A stretch of 64,000 nucleotides of DNA from AR5 sp041499965 (GCA_041499965.1 JBGQLG010000009.1:5013-69012); one strand, 5' to 3'. Positions 15,712-24,569 are shown, counted from the first letter of the stretch. The notes: a model not told the origin generated them from the letters alone. Numbers and translations are program-made.

Positions 15712-17253
15712 TCAGCGCACGCGCAGCTCGTAGTCCTCGCGCGGGGCTTGGCCCGAGGCAGGCTGCACGGTGATCTTCACCTCGAGCGCGGCCTCGAGAC
15801 GCTCGATGTCGGCGCGCCCCTCCTCCGCGAGGTACCCGGCCACGTCCGGATGGACGCGAGCCACGATCTCGCGGCCCTCGCCGGGCGGCGCCTCGGCCGC
15901 CGCCTTGCCCTGCACGGCGCGGTAGATCTCGGTCGCCAGCGTCTCGTTGGACTTCACGACGCCGGTGCTGCGGCAGGTCGGGCAGGACTGGGTGAGGAGC
16001 GCCCGGAGATCCTGGCGCACGCGCTTGCGCGTCATCTCGACCAGGCCCAGCTCGGAGATCTGCAGCACGTTGGTGCGCGCCTTGTCCTCGGCCAGCGCGC
16101 GCTTGACCGCCTTGTAGACCTGCTCGCGGTGCTCGAGCACCTCCATGTCGATGAAGTCGATGATGATGATGCCCCCGAGATCGCGCAACCGGATCTGGCG
16201 CACGACCTCGCCCACCGCCTCCAGGTTGATCTTGAGCACCGTCTGCTCGAAGTCGCGCTTCCCCACGTACTTGCCGGTGTTGACGTCGATCGACACGAGC
16301 GCTTCGGTGTGGTCGATGACGATGTAGCCGCCCGATTTCAGCCACACCCGCCGCCGCAGCGCCTTCTCGATGTCCTTCTCGATGCCGAAGGCGTCGAAGA
16401 TCGGCGCCCGCTCGGTGTACAGCCGCAGGCGGTCGGTCAGGGCCGGCACCAGCGCCTGCACGTACTCGAGGACCTTGTCGTGGGCGGCGCGGTCGTCCAC
16501 CACGAACTCGTCGATCTCGGGTGAGAAGAGGTCACGCACGACGCGGAAGGTCAGGTCGCCCTCCTCGTGCAGGGCCGCCGGCGGCGTGGCCGCCTCGTAC
16601 CGCGACCGGATCTGCGACCACAGCCGGCTCAGGAACTCGACGTCGAGCTTGAACTCGGCCTCGCCCTTTCCCTCGGCGTTGGTCCGGAGGATGAAGCCCC
16701 CGGGCGGCAGGTCGAGGCCGCGCAGGGCCGCCCGCAGGCGGTCGCGCTCACGCTCGTCGCGGATGCGGCGGGAGACGCCGACGTGGCGGGCCTGCGGCAT
16801 GTACACGACGTAGCGGCCGGGCAGCGAGATGAAGGACGTGATGCGGGCGCCCTTGGTGCCGAGCGACTCCTTGGAGACCTGGACCAGCACGGTGTCACCC
16901 TTGCTGACCATCTCCTCGATGGGCCCGACCGCCTCCCGCCGCGGCTCCTCGTCGCCGTCGAGCTCGGCGTCGGGATCCACGTCCTCCTCGGCGGCGGCGA
17001 GCATCGGCCGCCCCACGTCGGCGAGGTTGGCCGTGTAGTCGCCCGCGTAGAGGAACGCGTCCTTGGTGAGGCCGATGTCGACGAAGGCGGCCTGCATACC
17101 CGGCAGGACGTTCGTCACCGTGCCCTTGTAGACGCTGCCCACGATCGAGCGGTGCCGGTGACGCTCGAGGTAGAGCTCGGTGAGGAGGTTACCTTCCTGG
17201 ACGGCGACGCGGGTTTCGAGCAGACCGACGTTGACGACGATGCGCTTGCTCAC
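15712..17253 (-). CDS. rng: Ribonuclease G/E family endoribonuclease
   Basis: A 513-residue Rne/Rng enzyme that cuts single-stranded AU-rich RNA and matures rRNA. An S1 domain occupies roughly residues 37-130 (SVYKGTVTNVLPGMQAAFVDIG) with a short acidic insert near 88-105. The DNase-I-like domain has Asp323 (SIDVNTGKY) and Asp366 (IIIIDFIDM), the catalytic Mg2+ ligands, and the Zn-link CPTC is at 424-427. The length and lack of a long C-terminal scaffold region favour RNase G. It is the last gene of the mreB-rodA cluster, a common neighbourhood for rng. Confidence 0.93.
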   Translation of the reverse strand: MSKRIVVNVGLLETRVAVQEGNLLTELYLERHRHRSIVGSVYKGTVTNVLPGMQAAFVDIGLTKDAFLYAGDYTANLADVGRPMLAAAEEDVDPDAELDGDEEPRREAVGPIEEMVSKGDTVLVQVSKESLGTKGARITSFISLPGRYVVYMPQARHVGVSRRIRDERERDRLRAALRGLDLPPGGFILRTNAEGKGEAEFKLDVEFLSRLWSQIRSRYEAATPPAALHEEGDLTFRVVRDLFSPEIDEFVVDDRAAHDKVLEYVQALVPALTDRLRLYTERAPIFDAFGIEKDIEKALRRRVWLKSGGYIVIDHTEALVSIDVNTGKYVGKRDFEQTVLKINLEAVGEVVRQIRLRDLGGIIIIDFIDMEVLEHREQVYKAVKRALAEDKARTNVLQISELGLVEMTRKRVRQDLRALLTQSCPTCRSTGVVKSNETLATEIYRAVQGKAAAEAPPGEGREIVARVHPDVAGYLAEEGRADIERLEAALEVKITVQPASGQAPREDYELRVR

Positions 17254-17292
17254 GGCAGTATCCCTCCGACACTCGAGCGCGCGCCCGGTGTC

Positions 17293-18384
17293 TCATTGGA
17301 ACTGCCGCATCCGGACCGAGAGGAGGAGTCCGAGGGCCATCATGGAGACGACCATCGACGAGCCGCCGTAGCTCATGAAGGGCAGCGGGATGCCGACGAC
17401 CGGAATCAGCCCGGTCACCATCCCCACGTTCACGAGCACCTGGGTGGCCACCAGCGCGGTGACGCCCAGGGCGACCAGCCGGCCCACCGGCTCGCGCGTC
17501 GAGGCCGCGATGTCGAATCCGCGGAGCAGGAGCAGCGCGTAGCAGGTGAGCAACACGAGACAGCCGACGAACCCCCACGTCTCGGCGAATACGGCGAAGA
17601 TGAAATCCGTGTGACGCTCCGGAAGAAAGGCCAGCCGGCTCTGCGTCGCGCCGGCCACGCCCTTGCCCAGGAGCTGTCCCGAGCCGATGGCGATCTTGGC
17701 CTGGATCACGTTGTACGCGCTCCCGAGGGGATCGCGAAACGGGTCCAGGAAGACGAGGATCCTTTCCCGTTGATAGTCCTTCAGGGCGAGCCAGGCCAGG
17801 GGAGCGGCCGCGACGCCGGCGAGGGCAAGCCCTCCCAGGAGTCGCATCCGCATCCCGGCGGCGACCAGCAGGGCGATCAGCACGGGGAACAACAGGAGCG
17901 CGGTGCCGAGGTCGGGTTGCTTGAGGATGAGCGCCGCCGGCACCACGGCCAGCGGGGCCGCCATCACCAGCACGGTCTTGCCGACCGGCTGGGCCCAGCG
18001 CGACGTCAGCAGCCAGACGGCCATGAGCACGAAGCAGAGCTTGAACAGCTCCGACGGCTGTACCGACACCGGGCCCACGAACAGCCAGCGCCGCGCGCCC
18101 GACACGGTACGGCCGACCAGGAAGACCGCCACCAGCGCGCCCAGCCCGAGCACGTAGAGCAGCGGGGCGGCGCGCACGAGCCGTCGGTAGTCCAGGCTGG
18201 CCATGATCACGAGCGCGATGATGCCCACCCCGAACCAGGCGATCTGCCGGACGGCGACCCCGCCACCGGCCCGGCCGACGTGCAGCGAGGCCAGGGTGGA
18301 GGAGCTCAGGATGACGAGGCCCACGGTGGCGCCGAGCAGGGGCCAGTCGACGTTCTGGAGCAGGCGCCGGTCGATGCCGACCAT
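17293..18384 (-). CDS. rodA: RodA peptidoglycan glycosyltransferase (SEDS)
   Basis: A 363-residue polytopic membrane protein of the SEDS family with about 10 helices. It polymerises lipid II during side-wall growth with PBP2. Signatures include RRWLFVGPVSVQPSELFKL, with the catalytic Asp expected in the long extracellular loop (near QPDLGTALL), and IPVVGIPLPFMSYGGSSM near the end. The start ATG follows the mrdA stop after 3 nt on the same strand. Confidence 0.94.
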   Translation of the reverse strand: MVGIDRRLLQNVDWPLLGATVGLVILSSSTLASLHVGRAGGGVAVRQIAWFGVGIIALVIMASLDYRRLVRAAPLLYVLGLGALVAVFLVGRTVSGARRWLFVGPVSVQPSELFKLCFVLMAVWLLTSRWAQPVGKTVLVMAAPLAVVPAALILKQPDLGTALLLFPVLIALLVAAGMRMRLLGGLALAGVAAAPLAWLALKDYQRERILVFLDPFRDPLGSAYNVIQAKIAIGSGQLLGKGVAGATQSRLAFLPERHTDFIFAVFAETWGFVGCLVLLTCYALLLLRGFDIAASTREPVGRLVALGVTALVATQVLVNVGMVTGLIPVVGIPLPFMSYGGSSMVVSMMALGLLLSVRMRQFQ

Positions 18385-18387
18385 CAG

Positions 18388-20223
18388 CTATCCACCGAGG
18401 TCGACGCTCGCGACCTTCTCCATGAAGATGGCGTTGAGGACCTTGCGGGCGATGGGGGCCGCGACCTGCCCGCCCTTGCCGCCGCGCTCGACGAGCACGA
18501 TGACGACCGCCTCGGGATCGCCGACCGGCGCGAACGAGGCGAACCAGGCGTGGTCCTGCCCCTTGTCGGCCCTGGACTTCGCGACCATCTGGGCGGTGCC
18601 CGTCTTGCCGGCGACGTCGAGCCCGGCGATGCGGGCGGCGGCGCCGGTGCCGCCCTCGTTGACGACCGACCACAGCGACTGGCGCAGGAACGCCCACACC
18701 ATCGGGGACAGCTCGACGTGGCCGGTGACACTGCCGCCGTCGCTCCACAGCACGCCCTTGTCGGGGCGCTCGATGCGCTGCACGAGCCGCGGCTTCCACA
18801 GCACGCCGCCGTTGGCGACCGCGCTCATGAAGCGCGCGACCTGCATCGGGGTCACCAGCACCGCGCCCTGCCCGATCGACATGTTCACGGTCTCGCCGGC
18901 GTGCCAGCCGCCGCCGACCCGCCGGTCGCGCCGCAACTGGGGCTGGGGGATGAGCCCGATCTTCTCGCCCGGCAGGTCGATCTGGGTCGGCGCGCCCAGT
19001 CCGAAGGCGGAGGCATACTTGGCGATGGCGGCCCCGCCGATCTTCAGGCCCTTCTCGTAGAAGAAGACGTTGCACGACTGGCGAATGGCGCCGAGCAGGT
19101 CGACGTTACCGTGACCGCCCTCCTTCCAGTCCTTGAAGGTCCACTCGCCGAGGTGGAAATCGCCCGTGCAGTTCGTGTGATCCGTCGGCACCAGCGTGCC
19201 TTCCTGCAGCCCGGCCGCCGCCACCACGATCTTGAACACCGAGCCCGGCGCGTACTGCGTCTGGATGGTGCGGTTGAGCAGCGGATGGTCGGGGTCCTGG
19301 ATCACCCGCAGCCAGGCGTTGCGATCGATGGTGCCCGTGAAGCGATCGATCTCGAACGCCGGCGTGGACACCATGGCCAGCACATCGCCGTTGCGCGGAT
19401 CCATCACGACGACGGCGCCGGCGTGGCCTTCCATCGCCCGCTCGGCCGCCTCCTGGACGCGGCGGTCGATCGTGGTCACGACCTGGGCGCCGGGGTGCGG
19501 CTCGGTGGACTGGATCATCCGCATCTGGCGGCCCATCGCGTCGACCTCGATGCGCTCGCCGCCATCGGTGCCGCGCAGGAACTCGTCGAGCAGCCGCTCC
19601 AGCCCGCTCTGGCCGACCATGTCGCCCCGGCGGTAGCGGCCCTGCTTGAGCTGGTCGTCGCTCGCCTCCCGCACGTAGCCGAGCAGGTGGGCGGCGAATC
19701 GGCTGTTGGGGTAGGCCCGCTGGGGCTCGACCTCGACGATGACGCCCGGCAGCTCCAGCTTCCACTCCTCGACCCGGGCGACCTCGTCCATGCTGAGCCC
19801 CCGCCGTACGCGCACCGGCAGGATCGACTCGGGCGAGACCTTGGTCACGGCGTCCTGCAGCTCGGCGAACGGGATCTGCAGCAGGGCGGCCAGGCGGCCC
19901 AGCGTGGCGTCACGCTTGACCGGATCGCGCTCGAGCTCGCGGGGGATGAGCGAGAGGGTGAAGGCCGGCCGGTTGTCGACGAGGGGCAACCCCTTGCGAT
20001 CGAACAGGATGCCGCGGGGCGCGGCGATCGGCCTGACCCGAATGCGGTTCTTCTCGGAGGCCTCCTGGAAACGGCCGCCCTCGAGCACCTGCAGATACCA
20101 GAGCTGGCAGACGATCAGCAGCAAGGCGGTGATCGCGATACCGGCCATGGCGATGACCCGGCGGCGGCCGGGATCCGGCCGGCCCGGCATCCCCGTGCCG
20201 AGGTAGCCGAGGCGTCCGCTCAC
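18388..20223 (-). CDS. mrdA: Penicillin-binding protein 2 (MrdA)
   Basis: A 611-residue class B PBP with one N-terminal membrane anchor (about residues 22-44). The transpeptidase domain has the active-site Ser328 in YAPGSVFKI (SxxK), an RQSCN (SxN) motif near residue 380 and AGKTGTAQM (KTG) further on. It cross-links peptidoglycan in the elongasome. It overlaps mreD by 4 nt (ATGA) and is followed by rodA, as in most rod-shaped bacteria. Confidence 0.94.
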   Translation of the reverse strand: MSGRLGYLGTGMPGRPDPGRRRVIAMAGIAITALLLIVCQLWYLQVLEGGRFQEASEKNRIRVRPIAAPRGILFDRKGLPLVDNRPAFTLSLIPRELERDPVKRDATLGRLAALLQIPFAELQDAVTKVSPESILPVRVRRGLSMDEVARVEEWKLELPGVIVEVEPQRAYPNSRFAAHLLGYVREASDDQLKQGRYRRGDMVGQSGLERLLDEFLRGTDGGERIEVDAMGRQMRMIQSTEPHPGAQVVTTIDRRVQEAAERAMEGHAGAVVVMDPRNGDVLAMVSTPAFEIDRFTGTIDRNAWLRVIQDPDHPLLNRTIQTQYAPGSVFKIVVAAAGLQEGTLVPTDHTNCTGDFHLGEWTFKDWKEGGHGNVDLLGAIRQSCNVFFYEKGLKIGGAAIAKYASAFGLGAPTQIDLPGEKIGLIPQPQLRRDRRVGGGWHAGETVNMSIGQGAVLVTPMQVARFMSAVANGGVLWKPRLVQRIERPDKGVLWSDGGSVTGHVELSPMVWAFLRQSLWSVVNEGGTGAAARIAGLDVAGKTGTAQMVAKSRADKGQDHAWFASFAPVGDPEAVVIVLVERGGKGGQVAAPIARKVLNAIFMEKVASVDLGG

Positions 20224-20708
20224 GACGTGCGAGCCCGGGTGGACTCGGCCCAGGCCAGCGCGAGCACGAGGGCGGCGCCCAGGAACCCGTTGTAGAGCGC
20301 CTGCGGCAGGACGACGTAGGTCATCAGCTCGCCGAACGGCGCCGGGAAGCGGAACAGCTTGAGCAGCGTGAACCGGGCGAGCCCCTCGGCGATTGTGAGC
20401 AGCACGAGTCCCGGCACCTGCACGAGCGGCTGACTGACCCGCAGGCGGGCCCCGACTGCGCCGATGACGAAGCCGATAAGCGCCTTGGTGAGCGCCTGCA
20501 CCCCGAGCAGCCCGCCGGAGGCGGCGTCCTGCAGGAGACCCGCCACGAAGCCGGCCCCGCAGCCGAACTCCGGGCCGCGGCGCAGGGCCAGCAGCACGAC
20601 CATGATGAGTGGGATGTCGGGCGCCACGTCGGCGATGCGCAGGGCCGGACCCAGGGTCGCGTGGGCGATGCCGCCACCGAAGATCGCCACGGCCACGAAC
20701 GTACGCAT
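20220..20708 (-). CDS. mreD: Rod shape-determining protein MreD
   Basis: A 162-residue integral membrane protein with five or six helices. Sequence conservation is low in this family; the evidence is size, hydrophobicity, features such as APDIPLIMVVLLALRRGPEFG and GFVAGLLQDAASGGLLGVQ, and its place between mreC and mrdA with overlaps at both ends (ATGA at the mrdA side, a single shared base at the mreC side). It links cytoplasmic MreB to periplasmic MreC and the synthases. Confidence 0.88.
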   Translation of the reverse strand: MRTFVAVAIFGGGIAHATLGPALRIADVAPDIPLIMVVLLALRRGPEFGCGAGFVAGLLQDAASGGLLGVQALTKALIGFVIGAVGARLRVSQPLVQVPGLVLLTIAEGLARFTLLKLFRFPAPFGELMTYVVLPQALYNGFLGAALVLALAWAESTRARTS

Positions 20709-21547
20709 CAGTCGCTGGGGCTCGGGAAGAGCGCGGCCACGTCGTTGGTGCCCTCGCCGACGATCAACAGCACCTCGTCGATCCGCGCGAACTCCACGGC
20801 GGGCGTCAGCTGGGCGTAGTGGAACAGCGCGGACCCACGATCGTCGATCGCCCGCACCCGTCCCACCGGAATGCCGCGGGGGAACAGTCCGCCGGCGCCG
20901 GAGGTAACGACGAGGTCGCCGACCTGGATCCCGCTGCCGTCACGCGCCATGTACTTGAGACGCAGGGTGCCCCGCGGCTCGCCCTCCACGATGCCCTGGG
21001 TGCGCGTGCGCACGACGAGCGCCCCCACCGTCGACGCCGGATCGGTGAGGACCTGCACGATGGACGCGCCGGGACGCACGTCGACGACGCGGCCGATGAG
21101 CCCGTCGGGCCCGATGACGGCGGTCAGGCGGGACACGTGATCGGCGCGCCCGCGATTGACCGTGAGTGACCGCACCCAGCCCCCCCATTCGCGCGCGATG
21201 ACCTCGCCGGACAGCGTGGCCAGCGGCATGGCCTCCTTGAGCGCGAGGAGCCGGCGCAGGCGCTGGTTCTCCTCGACCGTTTCGGTCACCCGCAGGGCCT
21301 CGACACGCAGCCGCTGCGCCTCCTCGCGCAGGCGGCGGTTCTCGGCCCGGACGTTCTTCCACTCGCGATAGGTCGACCACACGCCGACGGTGGCGCGGTT
21401 GACGCGGGCCAGGACGCTCTGGATCGGCGTGGTGACGACGGCGAGGACGTCGGAGGCACCGGCGATGTTCCCGCGCATCTGCAGAGTCAGGAGCACCAGG
21501 CAGACCGCGGCGACAGTGCCGAGCAGCACGATCGCGCGGATCTTCAC
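20708..21547 (-). CDS. mreC: Rod shape-determining protein MreC
   Basis: A 279-residue protein from GTG 21547, where the sequence begins KIRAIVLLGTVAAVCLVLL, the expected single membrane anchor. A coiled coil follows (about residues 70-110, ENRRLREEAQRLRVEALRV), then the two beta-barrel-like domains with GVVVR/GPDGLIGRVVDVRPG and VGDLVVTSGAGGLFPRGIPVG. It organises PBP2 and RodA from the periplasmic side. An open frame upstream of the GTG lacks MreC character. Confidence 0.9.
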   Translation of the reverse strand: MKIRAIVLLGTVAAVCLVLLTLQMRGNIAGASDVLAVVTTPIQSVLARVNRATVGVWSTYREWKNVRAENRRLREEAQRLRVEALRVTETVEENQRLRRLLALKEAMPLATLSGEVIAREWGGWVRSLTVNRGRADHVSRLTAVIGPDGLIGRVVDVRPGASIVQVLTDPASTVGALVVRTRTQGIVEGEPRGTLRLKYMARDGSGIQVGDLVVTSGAGGLFPRGIPVGRVRAIDDRGSALFHYAQLTPAVEFARIDEVLLIVGEGTNDVAALFPSPSD

Positions 21548-21569
21548 CTTCGACCCCCGAACGTCCGGG

Positions 21570-22601
21570 TCAGGCCGGGATGGCCACCTTCTTGAGGAGA
21601 TCGAGCTCGTCCAGCACCTTGCCGGTTCCGAGCGCGACGCAGGAGAGTGGGTCCTCACCCTGCGTCACCGGCAAGTTCGTTTCCTGTCGCAGCAGATGAT
21701 CGAGACCGCGGAGCAGGGCGCCGCCCCCGGTCAACACGATCCCCTTGTCCACGATGTCGGCGGCGAGCTCCGGCGGGGTCCGCTCCAGGCACGTGCGGAC
21801 GGTCTCCACGATCGTCATCACGGGCTCCCGGAGCGCCTCGCGGATCTCCTCGTCGGTGATCACGATGGTCTTGGGAATCCCGTCGATCAAGTCGCGGCCC
21901 TTGACTTCCATCGTCCGCCGGTCCCCGCCCATCGGATAGGCCGAGCCGAGCGCCATCTTGATCTCCTCGGCGCGCCGCTCACCGACCAGCAGGTTGTAGT
22001 GCTTCTTGATGTACTGCACGATCGCCTCGTCCATCTCGTCGCCGGCGATGCGGACCGACTTGGAGTACACGATGCCGGACAGCGAGATGACCGCCACCTC
22101 GGTGGTGCCACCGCCGATGTCGACGATCATGTTCCCCCCGGGCTCCTGGATCGGCAGCCCGGCGCCGATGGCCGCCGCCATCGGTTCCTCGATGAGGTAC
22201 ACCTCGCGGGCCCCGGCCTGCATGGCCGAGTCGCGCACGGCCCGCTTCTCGACCTGGGTGATGCCCGACGGCACGCCCACGACGATGCGCGGCCGGACCA
22301 GCGTGCGGCGCCGATGGACCTTCGAGATGAAGTAGTGGAGCATCTTCTCCGTGACGTCGAAGTCGGCGATGACGCCGTCCTTCAACGGGCGGATGGCGAC
22401 GATGTTGCCCGGCGTTCGGCCGAGCATGGCCTTGGCCTCGTGCCCGACCGCCAGCACCGAGTGATCGGCCTGGTGGATGGCCACGATCGAGGGCTCGTTG
22501 AGCACGATGCCCTCGCCGCGCACGTACACGAGCGTGTTGGCAGTGCCAAGGTCGACGGCAAGATCGTTGGAGAACATTCCGGCCAGCAGGTTGTAGAACA
22601 T
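21570..22601 (-). CDS. mreB: Rod shape-determining actin MreB
   Basis: A 343-residue actin-like ATPase. The phosphate-1 loop AVDLGTANTLVYV, phosphate-2 loop IVDIGGGTTEVAVISL and adenosine motif GIVLTGGGALLRGLD are all present. It begins MFYNLLAGMFSND, with a short amphipathic start that can bind the membrane. It polymerises under the inner membrane and guides side-wall synthesis. First gene of mreB-mreC-mreD-mrdA-rodA-rng, with a good promoter at 22666-22693. Confidence 0.97.
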   Translation of the reverse strand: MFYNLLAGMFSNDLAVDLGTANTLVYVRGEGIVLNEPSIVAIHQADHSVLAVGHEAKAMLGRTPGNIVAIRPLKDGVIADFDVTEKMLHYFISKVHRRRTLVRPRIVVGVPSGITQVEKRAVRDSAMQAGAREVYLIEEPMAAAIGAGLPIQEPGGNMIVDIGGGTTEVAVISLSGIVYSKSVRIAGDEMDEAIVQYIKKHYNLLVGERRAEEIKMALGSAYPMGGDRRTMEVKGRDLIDGIPKTIVITDEEIREALREPVMTIVETVRTCLERTPPELAADIVDKGIVLTGGGALLRGLDHLLRQETNLPVTQGEDPLSCVALGTGKVLDELDLLKKVAIPA

Positions 22602-22665
22602 CGCCGCTCCATCCGTCGGTGGTTCGAGTTTGCGACCCTCGCGTGAGCCTCGCGCGGGTCTTCGT

Positions 22666-22693
22666 ACACTAGCACAGTCCGTGCCACTCGCAA
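22666..22693 (-). promoter_or_regulatory. Sigma70-type promoter for mreB
   Basis: On the minus strand TTGCGA (22688-22693) is followed after 16 nt by TAGTGT (22666-22671), about 65 nt before the mreB ATG. TGC just before the -10 box may act as an extended -10. It is the only convincing promoter for the long mre/rod operon in the gap. Confidence 0.55.
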
Positions 22694-23018
22694 ACGAAAA
22701 CGCCGATATTCCAGGCGTTTAGGCGACTGTGTCCCGGCTCTGAGGTTTACCATCGCCGAAGTGGCCGGTTCCGAAAAGGAAAAGTTTTTCAGAGGCTTGG
22801 GTGGTAGCCCGTCGAGCGACGAACTGGCACCGGCTCGGACTCCCCGTCCGGATGAGCCCCGGCGAGTAGTCCCTTCAGCGCTCCGGCCCCCGAGCGGAAA
22901 ACCTTGCCGGGTGGCCGTCCCAGGTTGGCACCCGGAGTGACGTCAGGTGTCACCGGAAGGGGTGGACCAGCCGGCCTGGCGGATCCACGCGCAGCGATGG
23001 CGAACGCCGGGGGCCCGG
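22694..23018. other. Intergenic region with several hairpins, no gene seen
   Basis: Between the mreB promoter and the start of the next plus-strand gene I find no ORF with coding character. Predicted hairpins on the plus strand include GGCTCGGAC/GTCCG..GAGCC (about 22832-22860), CCGGGTG/CACCCGG (about 22908-22938) and GTGAC/GTCAC just after. A CTCTGA...TCAGAG pair spans 22738-22794. The rest could be a structured leader or an uncharacterised RNA; I match no known riboswitch class. Confidence 0.4.
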
Positions 23019-23024
23019 TATAGC
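23019..23024 (+). promoter_or_regulatory. Possible -10 box for the 23040 gene
   Basis: TATAGC lies 15 nt before ATG 23040 with no clear Shine-Dalgarno, which would give a leader of less than about 10 nt. A -35 box is not obvious. Confidence 0.3.
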
Positions 23025-23039
23025 ATCACGCCCGCGCTC

Positions 23040-24071
23040 ATGATCGACGACGAGTTCGAGGCGTGGTTCGAGCGCGGCGTGACCGACGGGTTGCCGGTGG
23101 TGCCGCCAACGCGCGAGCGCGTGGAGCGGATGCTCGGGGCGACGCGCCGAGACCGGAGCGAGCTGCTCGGCGAGATGCCGCCGAACTACGGCCGGCTCAC
23201 GGTCGAGAAGACGGCGGTGAACGCGGTCATGGCCGGCTGCCGTCCCGAGTACCTGCCGGTGGTGCTGGCCGCGGCGGAGTGCGCGTGCGATCCCGCGTTC
23301 AACTTGCACGGGGTGTCGACCTCGACCCACTTCTCGGCGCCGCTCATCGTCGTCAACGGACCGATCCGCGCGCGCATCGGCCTGAACGTCTCGTTCGGCG
23401 TCTTCGGTCCCGGTTTCCGTGCGAACGCCACCATCGGGCGCGCGCTCCGCCTGCTGATGATCAACATCGGCGGCGTGCGCCCCGGCGAGATCTCGATGTC
23501 GACCTTCGGCCATCCAGGCCGCTATACCTACTGCATCGGCGAGCACGAGGAGGCGAGCCCGTGGCCGCCCTATCATGCCTCGCGCGGGCTGGATCGGGAG
23601 ACCAGCGCGGTCACGCTGTTCGCCGGCGACGCGCCCCACGGGATCTCCGATCACGCCAGCCGGACGGCCGCCGCTCTCACGGGCTCGCTCGGCTGGTCGA
23701 TGGCGGGGCTGTGGAACAGCAAGCACTTCCCGCTGTACTCGCACACGATGCTGGTGGTTGGCCCCGAGCACGCCCGGACCTTCGCCGATGACGGCTGGTC
23801 CCGCGAGGATCTGGCCCGCCAGCTCTACGAGCGCATCCGCGTGCCCTACCGCACGCTGCTGCCCGACGCGGCGCACGGCGAGGGCACCAACCTCCGGTTC
23901 GCGAAGTCACCGCCCGCCGCCGAGGCCATGATCCCCAAGTTCCCGTCCGCGGAGGACATCCACATCGTCGTCGCGGGCGGGACCGCCGGGCGATTCTCGG
24001 TCGCCGTCCCGGGCTGGCTGGGCACCCGGAACGGCTCGCGGCCGGTCACGCGCACGGTAGAAATGGATTGA
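23040..24071 (+). CDS. Conserved-looking protein of unknown function
   Basis: A 343-residue soluble protein that I cannot assign to a named enzyme. I chose ATG 23040 because the frame upstream (from 22947) reads as low-complexity and crosses hairpins. Strong motif-like segments: DGLPVVPPTRERVERML, AVNAVMAGCRPEYLPVV, AECACDPAFNLHG, VNGPIRARIGLN, GFRANATIGRALRLL, GGVRPGEISMSTFGHPG and SPWPPYHASRG. Cys residues near 69 and 85-87 could bind metal or be redox-active. I have a weak memory of similar proteins encoded beside UGSC-family (seleno)proteins in soil bacteria, but no such gene is here. Confidence 0.6.
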   Translation: MIDDEFEAWFERGVTDGLPVVPPTRERVERMLGATRRDRSELLGEMPPNYGRLTVEKTAVNAVMAGCRPEYLPVVLAAAECACDPAFNLHGVSTSTHFSAPLIVVNGPIRARIGLNVSFGVFGPGFRANATIGRALRLLMINIGGVRPGEISMSTFGHPGRYTYCIGEHEEASPWPPYHASRGLDRETSAVTLFAGDAPHGISDHASRTAAALTGSLGWSMAGLWNSKHFPLYSHTMLVVGPEHARTFADDGWSREDLARQLYERIRVPYRTLLPDAAHGEGTNLRFAKSPPAAEAMIPKFPSAEDIHIVVAGGTAGRFSVAVPGWLGTRNGSRPVTRTVEMD

Positions 24072-24095
24072 CTTGACTTCGTCGGCATGTAATTC
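24068..24095 (+). promoter_or_regulatory. Possible promoter for the cold-shock gene
   Basis: TTGACT (24068-24073) and TAATTC (24090-24095) are separated by 16 nt and overlap the end of the preceding gene. Transcription from here would give the csp gene a leader of roughly 190 nt, in line with the long structured leaders of cold-shock genes. Confidence 0.4.
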
Positions 24096-24153
24096 TTTCC
24101 GCTGTTTTTTGGTACCAGGGAGTCGGAACGAGTGAAGGAAAAGAGCGAGCTAC

Positions 24154-24191
24154 ACGCCGCGAGGACAATCCGTCCCGCGGCGTTTTTATTT
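24154..24191 (+). terminator. Rho-independent terminator inside the csp upstream region
   Basis: ACGCCGCG (24154-24161) pairs with CGCGGCGT (24176-24183), with inner GGA/TCC pairs, followed by TTTTTATTT. This is a textbook intrinsic terminator. It can end transcripts of the upstream gene. Because it lies after the proposed csp promoter, it could instead work as an attenuator in the csp leader or end a short RNA. Confidence 0.8.
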
Positions 24192-24209
24192 GTGCGCAGT
24201 ACCGGTTTG

Positions 24210-24248
24210 CCTGCCAATTCAGGCAGGTAACCCCGCCATTCCGGCGGG
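24210..24248 (+). other. Paired hairpins in the csp 5' leader
   Basis: Two adjacent small hairpins, CCTGCC/GGCAGG (24210-24227) and CCCGCC/GGCGGG (24232-24248), stand 40-80 nt before the csp start. They are candidates for temperature-sensitive leader structure. A purine-rich AGAGAGAGG ribosome binding site follows them. Confidence 0.45.
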
Positions 24249-24290
24249 AGCACACAGGGGCTGAAGACCCCCGAAGAGAGAGGTCGCAGG

Positions 24291-24494
24291 ATGGCACAGG
24301 GACAGGTGAAGTGGTTCAACGACGCGAAGGGATATGGATTCATCACGCAGGAGGGCGGGGAGGACGTATTCGTCCACTACAGCGCCATCCAGGCCCAGGG
24401 CTTCAAGTCTCTGGCCGAAGGTGACAAGGTCGAGTTCGAGGTGACCCGCGGCCCGAAGGGTCTTCAGGCAGCCAACGTCAGGAAGGTCAGCTAA
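24291..24494 (+). CDS. Cold-shock domain protein (CspA family)
   Basis: A 67-residue single cold-shock domain. It has VKWFNDAKGYGFIT (RNP-1 KGYGFI) and EDVFVHYSAI (RNP-2 VFVHY), the RNA/ssDNA-binding faces, and full family length. It should act as an RNA chaperone that melts secondary structure. The long structured leader fits post-transcriptional cold control, but constitutive paralogues exist, so induction is not certain. Confidence 0.95.
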   Translation: MAQGQVKWFNDAKGYGFITQEGGEDVFVHYSAIQAQGFKSLAEGDKVEFEVTRGPKGLQAANVRKVS

Positions 24495-24512
24495 GCCACC
24501 CCTGTCGCTTCC

Positions 24513-24539
24513 GCCCGGGCCCGCTTCTCGGGTCCGGGC
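24513..24539 (+). terminator. Hairpin terminator after the csp gene
   Basis: GCCCGGGCCCG and CGGGTCCGGGC form an 11-bp stem (one G-T pair) around CTTCT, 18 nt after the csp stop. The following CTCTCC is only weakly T-rich. Confidence 0.6.
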
Positions 24540-24569
24540 CTCTCCATTGTGCTGGTACCGCCTCGAGAC

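Noticed and set aside
16567..20295. A 1242-codon open frame on the plus strand across the rng-mrdA region
   Set aside because: The product is Asp/His/Glu/Arg-rich without domains, and is the shadow of well-supported minus-strand genes.
22797..22810. GGGTGGTAGCCCG resembling the T-box GGGTGGTACCGCG motif
   Set aside because: No specifier stem, no room upstream because of the mreB promoter, and no aminoacyl-tRNA synthetase or amino-acid gene downstream.
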